A stretch of DNA of 64,000 nucleotides from Papilionanthe hookeriana x Papilionanthe teres (GCA_022702705.1 CM040427.1:77863283-77927282); one strand, 5' to 3'. Numbered from the stretch's first letter, positions 47,957-59,589 are shown. Notes: generated by a model from the letters alone, not told the origin. Made by a program: numbers and translations.

Positions 47957-48600
47957 AGAACTCAAGTTAACCTAAACTTTAGGTTCAACCCATATTGAAC
48001 CTAACCTAAACCTAACCTAACTTGAGTCCAACCTAACTCTGAACTCAAGTTAACCTAAACCTTAGGTTCAACCCACATCGAACCTAACCTAAATCCTAGC
48101 TCTAACTTGAGTTCAACCTAACTCGAACTCAAGTTAACCTAAACCTTAGGTTCAACCCACATCGAACCTAACCTAAACCTAACCTAACTTGAGTTCAACC
48201 TAACTTGAACTCAAGTTAACCTAAACCTTAGGTTCAACCCACATTGAACCTAACTTAAACCTAACCTAACTTAAACCTAACCTAACTTGAGTTCAACCTA
48301 ACTTGAACTCATGTTAACCTAAACCTTATGTTCAACCCACATTGAACCTAACCTAATCCTAACCTAACTTGAGTCCAACCTAACTTGAACTCAAGTTAAC
48401 CTAAACCTTAGGTTCAACCCACATTGAACCTAACCTAAACCTAACCTAACTTGAGTCCAACCTAACTCGAACTCAAGTTAACCTAAACCTTAGGTTCAAC
48501 CCACATTGAACCTAATTTAAACCTACCATAACTTGAGTCAAATCAAACTTGAACTGAAGTAAACCTAAACCTTAGGTTTAACCCACATCGAACCTAACTT
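47957..48600 (+). repeat. About 8 copies of an ~82-bp hairpin array
   Basis: Arms AACTTGAGTTC/GAACTCAAGTT and TTAGGTTCAA-CCCACA-TTGAACCTAA. The CCTAAACC runs look telomere-like but are part of this unit. Confidence 0.85.
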
Positions 48601-48789
48601 AACTTGAAACCTTAGGTTCAACCCATATTGAACCTAACCTAAACTGAACTAAACTTGAGTTCAATCCAACTAGAACCTAATCTAATCCAAGTCAAACCTT
48701 AACTTAAGTTCAACCCATATTGAACTTAAATCGACCTTAAGTCTAAGTTCAACTCGACTTGAACCTAACTTAATCTAAACTCAAAATTT

Positions 48790-49050
48790 AACTTAAGTCT
48801 AACCCACATTAGACTCAAGTTAAACCAAACTTAGGTTCAACCTGACATGAACCTAACCCAAAAACCTAACTTAAGTCTAACCCACATTAGACTCAAGTCA
48901 AACAAACTTAGGTTCAACCTGACATGAACCTAACCCAAAAACCTAACTTAAGTCTAACCCACATTAGACTCAAGTCAAACAAACTTAGGTTCAATCTGAC
49001 ATGAACCTAACCCAAAAACCTAACTTAAGTCTAACCCATATTAGACTTAA
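48790..49050 (+). repeat. Three to four copies of a 77-bp hairpin array
   Basis: Unit with CTTAAGTCTAA-CCCACA-TTAGACTCAAG and TTAGGTTCA ... TGAACCTAA arms. The 48600-48790 stretch is a degenerate bridge from the previous array. Confidence 0.8.
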
Positions 49051-49319
49051 GTCAAACCATACTTAGGTTTAACACGATATAAACCTAAGTCTAACCTAAG
49101 CCTTAGGCTTAACCTAACTCGAATCTAAAACCCGACTTAAGTTCAATCCTAAGTCTAGGTCTAACTTTAAATAGACTTAATTAAAACTTAAGTCTTATCT
49201 AAAAGGGACTCAGATGGTCTGCAAATCTAATCGAGTCTAATTTATTAGACTCGATTAACCTTTAAGTCCTATTTAAACAAGACTTAAAACTTAATTAAAT
49301 CTATTCTGAATCAAACCTT

Positions 49320-49870
49320 TTTTTAACTTAAGTTCGAACGGACATACGAGCTCAAGTTAAATGGATTCAATCAACATTGAATCTAACTTAGGTTCAACTA
49401 GACATGAACCCAAGTTAATTCAATCAATATCGAATCTAATTTCAAATCTTTTAACTTAAGTTCGTACGAGACATGAACTCAAGTTAAATGGATTCAATCA
49501 ACATCGAATCTAACTTAGGTTCAACTGCACATGAACCCAGTGTCAATTCAATCAATATCAATCTTATTTCAAATCATTTAACTTAAGTTCAGACAGACAT
49601 GAACTCAAGTTAAATGAATTCAATCAACATTGAATCTAACTTAGGTTCAACTAGACATGAACCCAAGTTAATTAAATCAATATTGAATCTAATTTCAAAT
49701 CTTTTAACTTAAGTTCAAACGAGACATGAACTCAAGTTAAATAGATTCAATCAACATTGAATCTAACTTAGGTTCAACTAGACATGAACCTAAGTTAATT
49801 CAATCAATATTGAATCTAATTTCAAATATTTTTAACTTAGAGTTCAGACATACATGAACTTAAGTTAATA
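49320..49870 (+). repeat. About four copies of a ~126-bp hairpin array
   Basis: Unit with GATTCAAT-CAAC-ATTGAATC, TTAGGTTCA ... TGAACC and AACTTAAGTTC ... GAACTCAAGTT arms. Confidence 0.82.
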
Positions 49871-50089
49871 AATTCAACATTTTAAAACCAAAACTGACAT
49901 AATCAACAAAAAAATTGACATTTCAAAATAATTCGACATAAACTGACATCTAAGACATCCAAATATTCTGTGACGTTATTTCTGACAATATTTTCTTTGC
50001 AGGGTGAAAACAAGAAATTTCGCTTAGATTTTCTTTACATGTTATAGGGTGTACTAACTCTGTTTTGCAGGACGACATTCTAGGCGAAC

Positions 50090-50345
50090 AAAAACAAAAC
50101 CAAAACTTTTAGGTTAGAAATATAACCTGAAACTTTTGAATACAAAAACAAAACCAAAACTTTTAGGTTAGACATATAACCTGAAACTTTTGACAACAAA
50201 AACAAAACCAAAACTTTTAGGTTAGACATATAACTTGAAATTTTTGACAACAAAAACAAAACCAAAACTTTTAGGTTAGACATATAACCTGAAACTTTTG
50301 TCAACAAAAACAAAACCAAAACTTTTAGGTTAAACATATAACCTG
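50090..50345 (+). repeat. About five copies of a 54-bp array
   Basis: Unit ACAAAAACAAAACC + TTTTAGGTTAGACATATAACC, with an AGGTTA/TAACCT stem. The 54-base length leaves a spurious open minus-strand frame. Confidence 0.88.
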
Positions 50346-50524
50346 AAATTTTTCAACAAATCAACAACATTTACAACAGAAACAAAACCAAAACCTTTAG
50401 GTTAGACATAGTACCTAAAGTATTCAATAACATGATATAACGACATTCGGGAGTGATAGTGGGTACATCTCTCCTTAAAATAAATTCTTAGAAAACAAAT
50501 GATTAACATTAATCGGGAAGTTTT

Positions 50525-50549
50525 CTTAAACAATCGAAAATTGTTTAAG
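50525..50549 (+). promoter_or_regulatory. U5 stem-loop of the 8.7-kb LTR
   Basis: CTTAAACAAT-CGAAA-ATTGTTTAAG, ten perfect pairs. It is equivalent to 3834-3857 in the Ogre LTR, with covarying distal pairs and conserved flanks. Confidence 0.6.
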
Positions 50550-50841
50550 ATGTAATTAACTATAGAGCGTCATTTATAGGAGATCTAAAAGAACCCGAAA
50601 TAGAAATCTCTGGTTTACTATGATTTTCTTAATATGAAAATTCTAGAATATCCTCATATAAGAATTATCATAAACATCCTTTTCTACTATTAGTCCTAAA
50701 AATTCTCTAAATCCTTCATAGGATTTATATGAATAAAACTAGGCTAATATTAGATGGCGACTCCTTGACATTGACATGATACAGAAACTGACGGCGATGA
50801 CATGACCCCACCCATCGGACATATTATTTTCATCGCCATCA

Positions 50842-50846
50842 GCCGG
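50842..50846. repeat. Target-site duplication GCCGG, right copy
   Basis: Same as 42146-42150; followed by GGAAGTAAAG, the rest of element C's PBS and leader. Confidence 0.9.
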
Positions 50847-50936
50847 GGAAGTAAAGTAATTATTAAGGTAACTAATAAATAATTATTAAAATAGTTACTA
50901 GAGTAACGGACTATTTAAAATTTACTTAAGTTTTGT

Positions 50937-52789
50937 ATGCGTAAATTTGGAACCGAAAATTTAATACCTTACGATTCAGAATTAGAACACACAATTAAAA
51001 AAACTAGAAAACAGAAAAGAGAAATTATAAATTTAAATTAAATGGCAAATAATCTAGCAATTGAAAATACAAATCAACCGAGACCTTTAAGAGATTACGT
51101 AAACCCTACATTAGATGAAATTCACTTAACTATTCAAAACCCTGATGTAGCGGCTAATTCATTTGAGCTTAAACCTGCAATTATCCAAATGGTACAGAAT
51201 AATCAATTTAGTGGTTCACCAAACGAAGATCCTAATTTACATCTCACTAGTTTTTTAGAACTTTGTGCTACTTTTAAATATGACAGAGTATCTAATGATG
51301 ATGTTAGGCTTAGGCTTTTTCCTTTTTCTGTAAGGGATATAGCTAAGATGTGGTTAAATTCGTTAGCACCTGGATCTATTAGAACTTGGGGAGAATTATC
51401 ACAAAAATTTCTATCCAAATACTTTCCTCCTTCAAAAGCTCGCAAAGCTTAGAAATGATATAACCTCTTTTGTCGGCTTGACGAGAGAATCGATATACGA
51501 AGCTTGGGAGAGATTTAAAGATCTTCTTAGGAAATGCCCACATCATGTGTTACCGTATTGGTTAATCATTCAAACTTTTTATAATGGATTAGTAGGATCT
51601 CTTAGATCTATCATTGATGCTCGCCATTGGTGGTTCATTACTTGTCAAAACCATTTGATGAGGCTTATTCATTAATTGAAGAAATGACTACCAACAATTT
51701 TCAATGGCCTTCTGAAAGGTTAAATCCTAAAAAAATAGCTAGAATCCATGATTTTGATGCAATATCTATGTTAGCTTCTCAGTTTACTGCTATATCTAAG
51801 AAATTAGATCATTTTGGAATGAATTATTCTCCTACTATAATAGAAGAAAATTCATCTGGACAATTTGTGGATGCTTAACCTTCCTATGAAACTTTAAATG
51901 CTATTAATAATAGACCCAATAATCCTTATGCAAATTATTACAACCCTGGTTGGAAAAATCATCCAAATTTTAATTGGAATAATAATTCTACTAATCAATA
52001 ATGGATGAACAACTAAGTAAACCCATTAGGAAATTCATATAACCAAGGAAATTCTAATTATAAACCTTCTTATCCACCTGGATTTAATAATAACTCTCAA
52101 TTTAAGGAAAAGAAGTTATCTATGGAAGAATTGATATTAAATATGGGTCAGCATTTGCAAAATCAAGTAAATCAGCTACAAATTCAAGGAAACTAATAAC
52201 AAAATCAAGGAACTGCAATTAAAAATATTGAAACTCGATTGCATATTGCTACTGCACTTAATAATAGAATTCCTGGAACTTTTCCTAGTAATGTGGAAAT
52301 AAATCCTAAAGACTAAGGAAAAGAACAAATCAAAGCGATACAGTTACGAAGTGGAAAAGAGTTAGAAACAAGGGTAAAAAAAGAAACGGAAATTGAAAAA
52401 GAGAAAGTGGAAACTAAAAAATAAAATGATCAGCAAGATCAAGATTTAGAATATCCACTAATCCCTATGAAAATTTCTGTAGAAAAACCACCACCACCAT
52501 TTCTCAGCGATTAAAGCAACATAAAAAGGATAAGCAATTTTCTAAATTCCTTGAAATCCTGAAGAAATTAACGGTGAACATTTCCTTTGTAGAAGCATTA
52601 GAACAAATGCCCAGTTATGTGAAATTTATGAAAGATATTTTAAACAAGAAGAGAAAGTTCACAGACAATGAAACTGTTGCACTTAGTAAAGAGTATAGTG
52701 CAATTATTCAAAAAAAGCTTCCTGAGAAATTAAAAGATCCTGGTAGTTTCACTATACCTTGTGCTATTGGAGAAAAATTTTATGAAAAT
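50937..52789 (+). pseudogene. Athila-type Gag and start of protease of element C
   Basis: ATG 50937 begins the MRKFGTENLIPYDSELEHT segment, with a TAA at 51039-51041 before MANNLAIEN. The capsid (LRDYVNPTLDEIH, FELKPAIIQM, MWLNSLAPGSIRTWGEL) is followed by frameshifts near 51445, 51625 and 51880. The C-terminal Gag and protease entry (FTIPCAIGEKFYEN) end at about 52789, before the DLGAS active site. There the sequence changes to Ogre Gag. Confidence 0.9.
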
Positions 52790-53981
52790 TTTCACTATAC
52801 CCTACCACCGGATGCTCAGACACAAAATAGAATATTGCATCACTTTCAAGAGTTGGCTTGATGATAATCTCTGGAAAGGGAACATAACGATCCCGAAGGA
52901 ATACATGAAGGAGCCCCAAAAAGGAGGTTTCGTTATTGTTATCTCGACGGATCCTATTGTTCCAATAGACCCGTACACGACTAATGATGGATGGAGTACC
53001 GTCTAGACAAAGTCTTCGAAGAAAATTTTGGATCACATTCAGACCGCTTCGGTGCACGCTTCAACTCAAAGTTTGAAACCTGCCAAGCCGGCACTATCAT
53101 TTGCGATTGAAGAACCGCCCCAGAAGGAGGAGAAGATTGTGGAAGAGAAGAAGACCGAGGCTCCGAAGGGTAGACTAGGGGCTGCTTATCCTAGGATGGT
53201 TGTTTCCGATTCGGGGGAGAAATCCCTTGGACCTCTGACTCTGTATGATTATTTGTTTGCCCCGGTGGGATATTATAATGATGAGAGTTTTGGTGTTGGC
53301 TAAGTTTTGACTGTTTCTAATGATTACGTAACTAACGACAACCATCCTATTTCGGATCTCGATTTCGATACAAAAAACGATTCTCAAATCATACTAAACC
53401 TCGATGACCCCGACGAAGGAGAAGACGTTCACAAGGATGGCTACCAAGTCTCAACAAGCAACGAGTCCATTTATGAATTCTGAAGAACTCCAATCACGAT
53501 AGAATTGGAGTTATCAGATTCCGAAGCAACTTCAGAAGAGTCAGTCGTTCCGATTCAAGAGGAGACACCGGCAGATTTAGCACCAGATGCAGAAAAAATA
53601 ACTGAAGTCAATCTAAGAAGCGGAAAAGTTCTACCTCCGAGAATGGATTCAAAGGATAAAGGAAAGCAGGTGGTTGCTCAGGAAGAGCCAACCTCAGCGG
53701 AAGAATTGCCCATTCGGGAAGAGACTAAAGAGCCTGGTAATAAAGTGGATTACAACGTGCTAGCCCATCTTAGGGAGCTACCAGCCAAACTGAGCATCTA
53801 CGATGCTCTGATCCTGTTAAAGGAGATGAGAGAAACTCTGATCAAGGCCTTATTTGATCCAAAAATTTGCTTAGCTCAAATGGCAGGTAATTCCTCAGAC
53901 AAGGTTTGCTCGTTAAAAGAACAGCGAGGTGTTACCTTCCTGGACAATGATCTACTACTTGGAACAGCTGATCACAACTGA
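52790..53981 (+). pseudogene. Ogre copy 2: Gag C-terminus and protease linker
   Basis: The zinc knuckle is damaged (first Cys lost; YHRMLRHKIEYC). NITIPKEYMKEPQKGG and APKGRLGAAYPRMVVSDSGEKS follow. From 53505 come a long acidic linker, NLRSGKVLPP and YDALILLKEMRETLIKALF. Confidence 0.85.
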
Positions 53982-54834
53982 CCATTGTACATTTCAGTCA
54001 CTATTGGAAAGTTTATGCTATCTAGGGTGTTAGTCGATCTGGGAGCATCAATCAACATAATGAATCTTCGGACGTTAGCATATTTGAAAAATTGATGCTC
54101 GCAAACTTGAAGCAGACAAGATGTTATTAAGAGGCTTCAATCAAAAAGGAGAAAGAGCTCTTGGATCGATAACACTATTAATGAAGACCGGTGATTTGGC
54201 AAAGACAACGCAAAATTCCATATAATCGATTCTGAGACATCGTTCAACGCTCTACTGGGTCGCCGTGGATCCATGAAAACCGGATGATACCATCATCTCT
54301 ACACCAGTGCATAAAATATTATGAAGGAGGAGAACAGTGTATCAAAGGTGATTTGCAACCCTTCTCCATACACAAGATCGGAATTCAAGAAGATGCAGCC
54401 TACTACGCGCCTCCGAAGAAAACAATCTTCCCGTAAATACCATACCAAATGAAGCAAAAGAAGTTCGAGACGATGAAGAACCTGAAATTCTTGTCCGACG
54501 GTTACTCACCACTCCCTTAAGAGAAGATGATGAAGGTTTCTCCAAAACTCGCACCCGAGGTCAAGACTGGGGACGAGGTCGTGGAAGAAACGGTGGAACA
54601 GTTGGACAGAAGAAACCAGTCATCGATGTCGATTGGGAGAACAGTTCTGAAGAAGAAGAAATCAAGAAAGAAGCAGCAACAATAAGTCAGAAGAAACCCC
54701 AGTTCAAGATCTCTCTTGAAGACGAAAAGAATGAAGAATACAAATCAATGTACGAAAAGATTAACCACTATGTGCATACTATGATCCTAACCCCGATCCA
54801 TTCTAATAAGATCGAGGGTATGGTGGTCAAGTAA
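53982..54834 (+). pseudogene. Ogre copy 2: aspartic protease and linker to RT
   Basis: VDLGASINIMNL at about 54033-54068 is the active site, with frameshifts near 54090, 54210 and 54265. The linker (DVDWENSSEEEE, then KIEGMVV) leads to the RT. Confidence 0.8.
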
Positions 54835-56797
54835 GTGCATGGTGGCGGTACTAAACCGATCAAATTCTACCATGGTGCTTCTTCTTCCAAAACTAAAAAT
54901 GATGTACAGTTTGAAGATGTTACTTCATCTGAATTAATGGAATTGCCTTTTGAGTGGTACTCTCCCTGTGTTCAGAATTTAATTCAACGTGGTGTCTTAC
55001 CTAGACAATGGACAAAAGGTCAATCACAACACTTTGAATAATTATGGAATAATGCCAGTCGGCCTCCCAATTTAAAACATGGTCTCAGATTCGGCACAGT
55101 AGGAACAGTTAATGACACGGGATTTTGTTTGGTTGTCAATTGCGAGCTTAATGAAGACTGCTTGGAAGCTTCAGAAGATCTCAAAGATCTACCAATTGGA
55201 GATACTCCACCAGAGTTTGAAGAAGAAATTAAATCTACAATATACGAGTTAATGGAAGTTAACTTAGGTACTAGCGAAGAACCTAGGCCGACCTTTGTTA
55301 GCTCCTTACTCAATAAAGAAGACTCCGAAAACATAATCAAACTACTGATGGAATTTAAAGACTGTTTTGCTTGGATTTATGATGAAATACCAGGATTAGC
55401 TCCAGAGGTTGCAGTTCACAAGCTAGGAGTGGATCATGCTGTCGTTCCAGTTAGACAAGCTCCCAGAAGAATGCATCTAGAAATTGAACAATAAGTTATA
55501 ACTGAAGTTAAGAAGCTAATAGACGTTAAATTTATCTGTGAAGAACAATACCCGACTTGGTTAGCCAACGTGGTGCCAGTCAGAAAGAAGAATGGACAGA
55601 TCAGAATCTACGTGGATTTCAGAGATTTGAATAAAGCATGGCCAAAGGATGAATTCTCGCTACCAATCCCAAAGTTGATGATCGACATCGCTTCGACACA
55701 TGAAATCTTCTCTTTCATGGATGGATCGTCAGGATACAATCAAATAAAGATGGCACCGGAAGATGAGAAACTCACAGCCTTCAGAACACCGATCAGAATA
55801 CTGTTACACAGTGATGCCTTTCAGGTTGAAGAATGCAGGAGCAACTTACCAAAGAGCAATGATGAGGATTTTCGATGATCTCATTCACAACCAAGTCGAG
55901 TGCTACGTGGATGATGTAGTCATCAAGAGCAAACTAAAGAAAGATCACTTGTATGATTTGAGAATTGTTTTCGAGCGATTAAGGCAATTTAACCTTAAGA
56001 TGAATCCCTTGAAATGTGCCTTCGGCATTACCTCTGAGAAATTCTTAAGATTTGTTGTCCAACATCGTGGAATTGAAATTGATCTGGAGAAGATCAAAGC
56101 TATCTTAAAAATGCCTCCTCCCAAAACTTTGAAATAACTACGATCCTTTTAAGGGAAGTTGGCATATCTTCAACGCTTTATCTCGAATTTGTCGAGTAGT
56201 GTCGACTCTTCTCGCATTAGTTAAAAAGGACGCCAAATTCGTTTGGGAAGAGAAATGCCAGCGGGCCTTCGAAGACATTAAGCAGTATTTAATGATGCCT
56301 CCTGTCTTAGCAGCCCCAGTCTCGGGTCGACCGTTGATACTTTATACCGTGGCTTTAGACGACTCCCTTGAAGCCCTACTAGCTCAAATCAATGACGAGG
56401 GAAAAGAAAATGGTATTTACTACTTAAGTCGTCGTCTAATTCAAACAGAAGTAAAGTATCCTTCAATTAAAAAGCATTGTTTCGCCCTGATCTTCACCGC
56501 TCAAAAGCTCAGGCATTACATGCTCTCTCATAAGGTCAACCTTATCTCGAAAGTTAATCCATTGCAATATTTGATGACCCGACCGACGCTTTCTGGCAGA
56601 CTTGCCAGGTGGTCAATGATACTATTGCAATTCGACATAACTTTCGTTCCTCTTCGTGCCGTAAAGGGACAAGTCCTAGCAGACTTCCTCGCAGTAGACT
56701 TCCTCGCAGCACACCCTTTACCGAAAGAATCACCTCTAAACGACGACTTGCCCGACGAGCAGATAATGAGCCTAGAAGACCCTGATGATCAACGTTA
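54835..56797 (+). pseudogene. Ogre copy 2: reverse transcriptase with first RNase H
   Basis: Same domain order as 17844-15961. It keeps YVDDVV (55892-55909) but has a stop at 55040, a stop at about 55492, a frameshift near 55790-55830 and another near 56140. The first RNase H keeps VALDDSLEALLAQ and YYLSRRLIQTE. A TAG (56797-56799) replaces the Trp codon before ELYFDGASS. Confidence 0.92.
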
Positions 56798-56799
56798 GG

Positions 56800-57406
56800 A
56801 ACTATACTTTGACGGAGCATCTTCAGCACAGAAAGACAAAGAATTGCAAACGATAGTGCCCGGTAAAGCAGAAATCAGACTAATATTTATAACACCGGAG
56901 CGGGGGATGTTAAGATATTCCTACCATTTAACAGAACCGTGTACGAACAATGAAGCAGAATACGAAGCCCTCATAACCGGACTGGAATTGACCATTCAGA
57001 TGGGTAAAACAGACATCAACATCTATAGAGATTCTCAGTTGATCATTCAACAAGTCACAGGACAGTACAGAATTCTGAAGCCAAGACTCGAGTAGTACTT
57101 TCAGTATGCAATGAAGTTGTTGGAACAGATTCCGAATGTAACGATCTACAAGATTTTCAGAAGAGAAAATACTCTCGCAGATGCGCTAGCCCGCCTTGCA
57201 AAAGAATTTGCCTGCCTACAGGATGAGTCAGTTGAAATGTCAGTTCAAGGACGACAGGTCCTATCACAGCTCGACATGGATACAATACACAAATCAGAAG
57301 GAAAAAAAGAGGAAACAATTGCAACAGTGGCTGAAGTTACAGAAGATTGGTGGCAGCCATTAATCGATTACCTGCAAACAGAATCCTACCGGACGATAAG
57401 TCATTA
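56800..57406 (+). pseudogene. Ogre copy 2: archaeal-type RNase H
   Basis: ELYFDGASS, TNNEAEYEALITGLEL, YRDSQLIIQQ and TLADALARLA in one frame apart from stops near 56797 and 57096. It shows what the frameshifted copy 1 lost. Confidence 0.88.
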
Positions 57407-57982
57407 GCCCATCAAATCAAGAAAAGAACTCTGTCATACACATTAATAAATAATACGTTATACAGAAGGTCTTTCGATCAGATGTGGCTAAGATGCCTAA
57501 GCGAGTCCGAGGCTCGTGAAATTGTTAAAGAAGTGCACTCAGGACATTGTGGCGCTCATCAGTCAGGTCTGAAAATAAAAATGAAGATTAAGAGACTAGG
57601 GTACTACTGGCCCTCGATGATAACTGACTGCATGAAAGTTGCAAAAAGTTATCACCGGTCCCAAGTGCATGGAGTAGTTCTACATCAACCTCAGAATGTG
57701 GTACATCCGAAAATCGCGTCATGGCCATTTGAGTGTTGGGACACAGATATCGTGGGTCCGATAGAACCTCCTTCTTCAAGAGGACATCTCTTTATTCTTG
57801 CAACCACATATTACTTTTCCAAATGGGCAAAAGCTATACCGCTCAGAGAAGTGAAAGCGCACCATGTGCTACAGTTCTTCAAAAATCAAATCATCTACCA
57901 TTTTGGGGTACCACGCAGAATTATTTCAGATAATGGGTCCGCGTTCAAAAGTACAAAGATCAACAATTTTGTCAGAAGACAC
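57407..57982 (+). pseudogene. Ogre copy 2: integrase, N-terminal part
   Basis: Zinc-binding EVHSGHCGAHQSG ... YHRSQ (the second Cys pair is lost), core ECWDTDIVGP (first Asp present), IISDNGSAF (second Asp). Truncated at INNFVRRH by LTR E, before the Glu. Confidence 0.88.
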
Positions 57983-58180
57983 TGATCCATGAAAAAAATA
58001 CCTATTTTTATGCCTTGATTTTTATCAAATTTTTAAGGATATTGTGCTTTAATGAAAGGTATTTTTGTGTTTTGGATGTAGGTGATGCAAAAATGTCCAA
58101 GAAGAAAAAAAAGATGAAAAAGGAGCAAAAAGGAGCAAAAAATGGAGCCAAAAATGCAAAATTGTCAAAATAATTGGCCT

Positions 58181-58490
58181 AGCGCCTATGCGCCAGAATC
58201 CGGCGCCTAGGCGCCAGAATCCGTCGCCTAAGCGTCGGTTCAATAAAAAATTTTGTAAGATTTTTGATGACTTTTGGACGGTTATTTTGACGGTATTAGC
58301 GGTTATTGGACCATCTAGAAGATTGGCAGTTATTCCTGGATTATAGGACATCTGATACATTGTATTTGGACGCTTGGAAACGGTTAAGATTGCGAAGAGG
58401 TGCGATCCAAAGTGAAGAGGTACAAAGAACTGGACGCAGAGTAAAGCGCCTAGGTGCCAGATTCCGGCGCTTAGGCGCCAGACACACCTT
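58181..58490 (+). promoter_or_regulatory. GC-rich palindromes in U3 of LTR E
   Basis: GGCGCCTAGGCGCC (58202-58215) is a perfect 14-bp palindrome. A one-base variant, GGCGCTTAGGCGCC, is at about 58466-58479, with several related halves between AT-rich spacers, 75-370 bases upstream of the TATA box. Confidence 0.5.
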
Positions 58491-58552
58491 CTAGAAGATT
58501 CATTGAACATGGACACATTTTGAAGAGGTACCTCAAGGCAACTCTTGAAGCC

Positions 58553-58560
58553 TATAAATA
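58553..58560 (+). promoter_or_regulatory. TATA box of LTR E
   Basis: TATAAATA in CCTATAAATAGGAGG, preceded by the family promoter block (TTTTGAAGAGGTACCTCAAG). Confidence 0.72.
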
Positions 58561-59424
58561 GGAGGCTACTCCTTCAGAGAAAAACACCCATAAACCGCCC
58601 ACAACCCAACCAAAAACCATCAACGCCCAACCTACCATAGTTTCCATTTAGAGAGAGAAATTAGAGAAATATTTTAAGGGATTTATAGTTTCTTTTATTA
58701 TTTAGTGAGTTTATTTTAGAGTTTGTATTAAGAGTATTTGAAGAGTCAGTGCTTTTGAAGTCTATTTACTTTGGAGTCGAAGGATTCGTAGGTTCAGCTT
58801 GGAGAAACACTCGAGATAAGTATTTGTGTTTTCGATTCAAAGTTTTATTTATATGTTTTGTTGTTTAAATTCAATATGTTCTGAGTAGTTACTTTACTTT
58901 CTCCTTTCAATTATGAAAAGATAAATAAGATAATATCAAATTCGTTGGAGAATTAAAAACTATATATATATTTTAAACATTGTGATGATATTAATACCGG
59001 ATCTTAATTTAAATTGACCGTTTAAATTGTTAAAATCTGTTGAAGAGTTTTGAGATCTAGAAGAAGATGAATTCTTAACTAGTAGATATCACATGAATCC
59101 TTGGGTAGTCAAAGGCCTTGCGCGGGTTATTCAAGGTGAAGTGCAAATAAATAGGAAGATATTATTTAACGTACTCGTAGAATTGATAAGTTTTTAGAGT
59201 GACAGACTAAATTCTTGTAATTTAGTTTATAGAGAAGGAAAGGGTCACTAGTAGGGCCGACCATAGCCACCCTTGGACATCTAGTAGTGTGAGCCTAGAT
59301 TAACCAATCATAAAATTATATTTATATACACTAGTCGCTATTATTATTTGAGTCAAAGTATTGACTATAACATATTTTTTATAGCATAAATTACTGCATT
59401 GCTGCGGATCGAGGGTCAAATTTT

Positions 59425-59442
59425 TGGCGCCCTTGCCGGGGA
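59425..59442 (+). promoter_or_regulatory. Primer-binding site of element E
   Basis: TGGCGCCCTTGCCGGGGA, one mismatch to the tRNA-Asp-type site. Confidence 0.9.
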
Positions 59443-59589
59443 GGTAAAATTTATAGATTTTAAATATTTTATTTTATTTATTTCTTCTATTGTCAAAAAT
59501 ATAAAATACAAAAACATAAAAAAAATAAAAACAACAAAAACAAAAATAAAAATAATTTAATTTCTTGCTATTTTACTTTTTATTTATTT

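Larger units (their letters stand above)
42151..50841 (+). mobile_element. 8.7-kb solo LTR of a second Ogre-type family
   Basis: Begins TGTTGACCTCA (as the Ogre LTR does in sense orientation), ends CATCA, and is flanked by GCCGG. Near its end it has TTTTCTTAAA-stem-AAGATGTAATTAACTATAGA, the U5 block of the Ogre LTR. It also has a TATA box about 2.5 kb from its start and a GC island downstream of it, in the same order as the Ogre LTR. No PBS, gag or pol lies inside, so it is a solo LTR. More than half of it is tandem arrays. Confidence 0.85.
52790..57982 (+). mobile_element. Second Ogre-type copy, internal fragment, plus strand
   Basis: Plus-strand match to 19905-14720 of the minus-strand Ogre, starting in the zinc knuckle of Gag and ending in integrase at INNFVRRH. 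There is no LTR, leader, ORF1, AlkB-like ORF or PPT in the window. The right cut coincides with the first base of LTR E, so the rest may lie beyond the right edge. The left cut is a chimeric junction with element C. Confidence 0.92.
57983..59418 (+). repeat. LTR E, 5' LTR of Athila-like element E
   Basis: Starts TGATCCATG, ends GAGGGTCA before a PBS. Start block ATATTGTGCTTTAATG, then a TGTAGGTGATG version of the splice-like motif. TATA box 58553-58560. Confidence 0.85.

Noticed and set aside
47345..48600. Telomere-like CCCTAA/CCTAAACC runs
   Set aside because: They are parts of 75- and 82-bp units and never form tandem CCCTAAA, so they are not interstitial telomere repeats.
50080..50337. 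85-codon minus-strand frame with an 18-residue hydrophobic repeat
   Set aside because: A by-product of the 54-bp array, whose unit length is a multiple of three; no start context or family.
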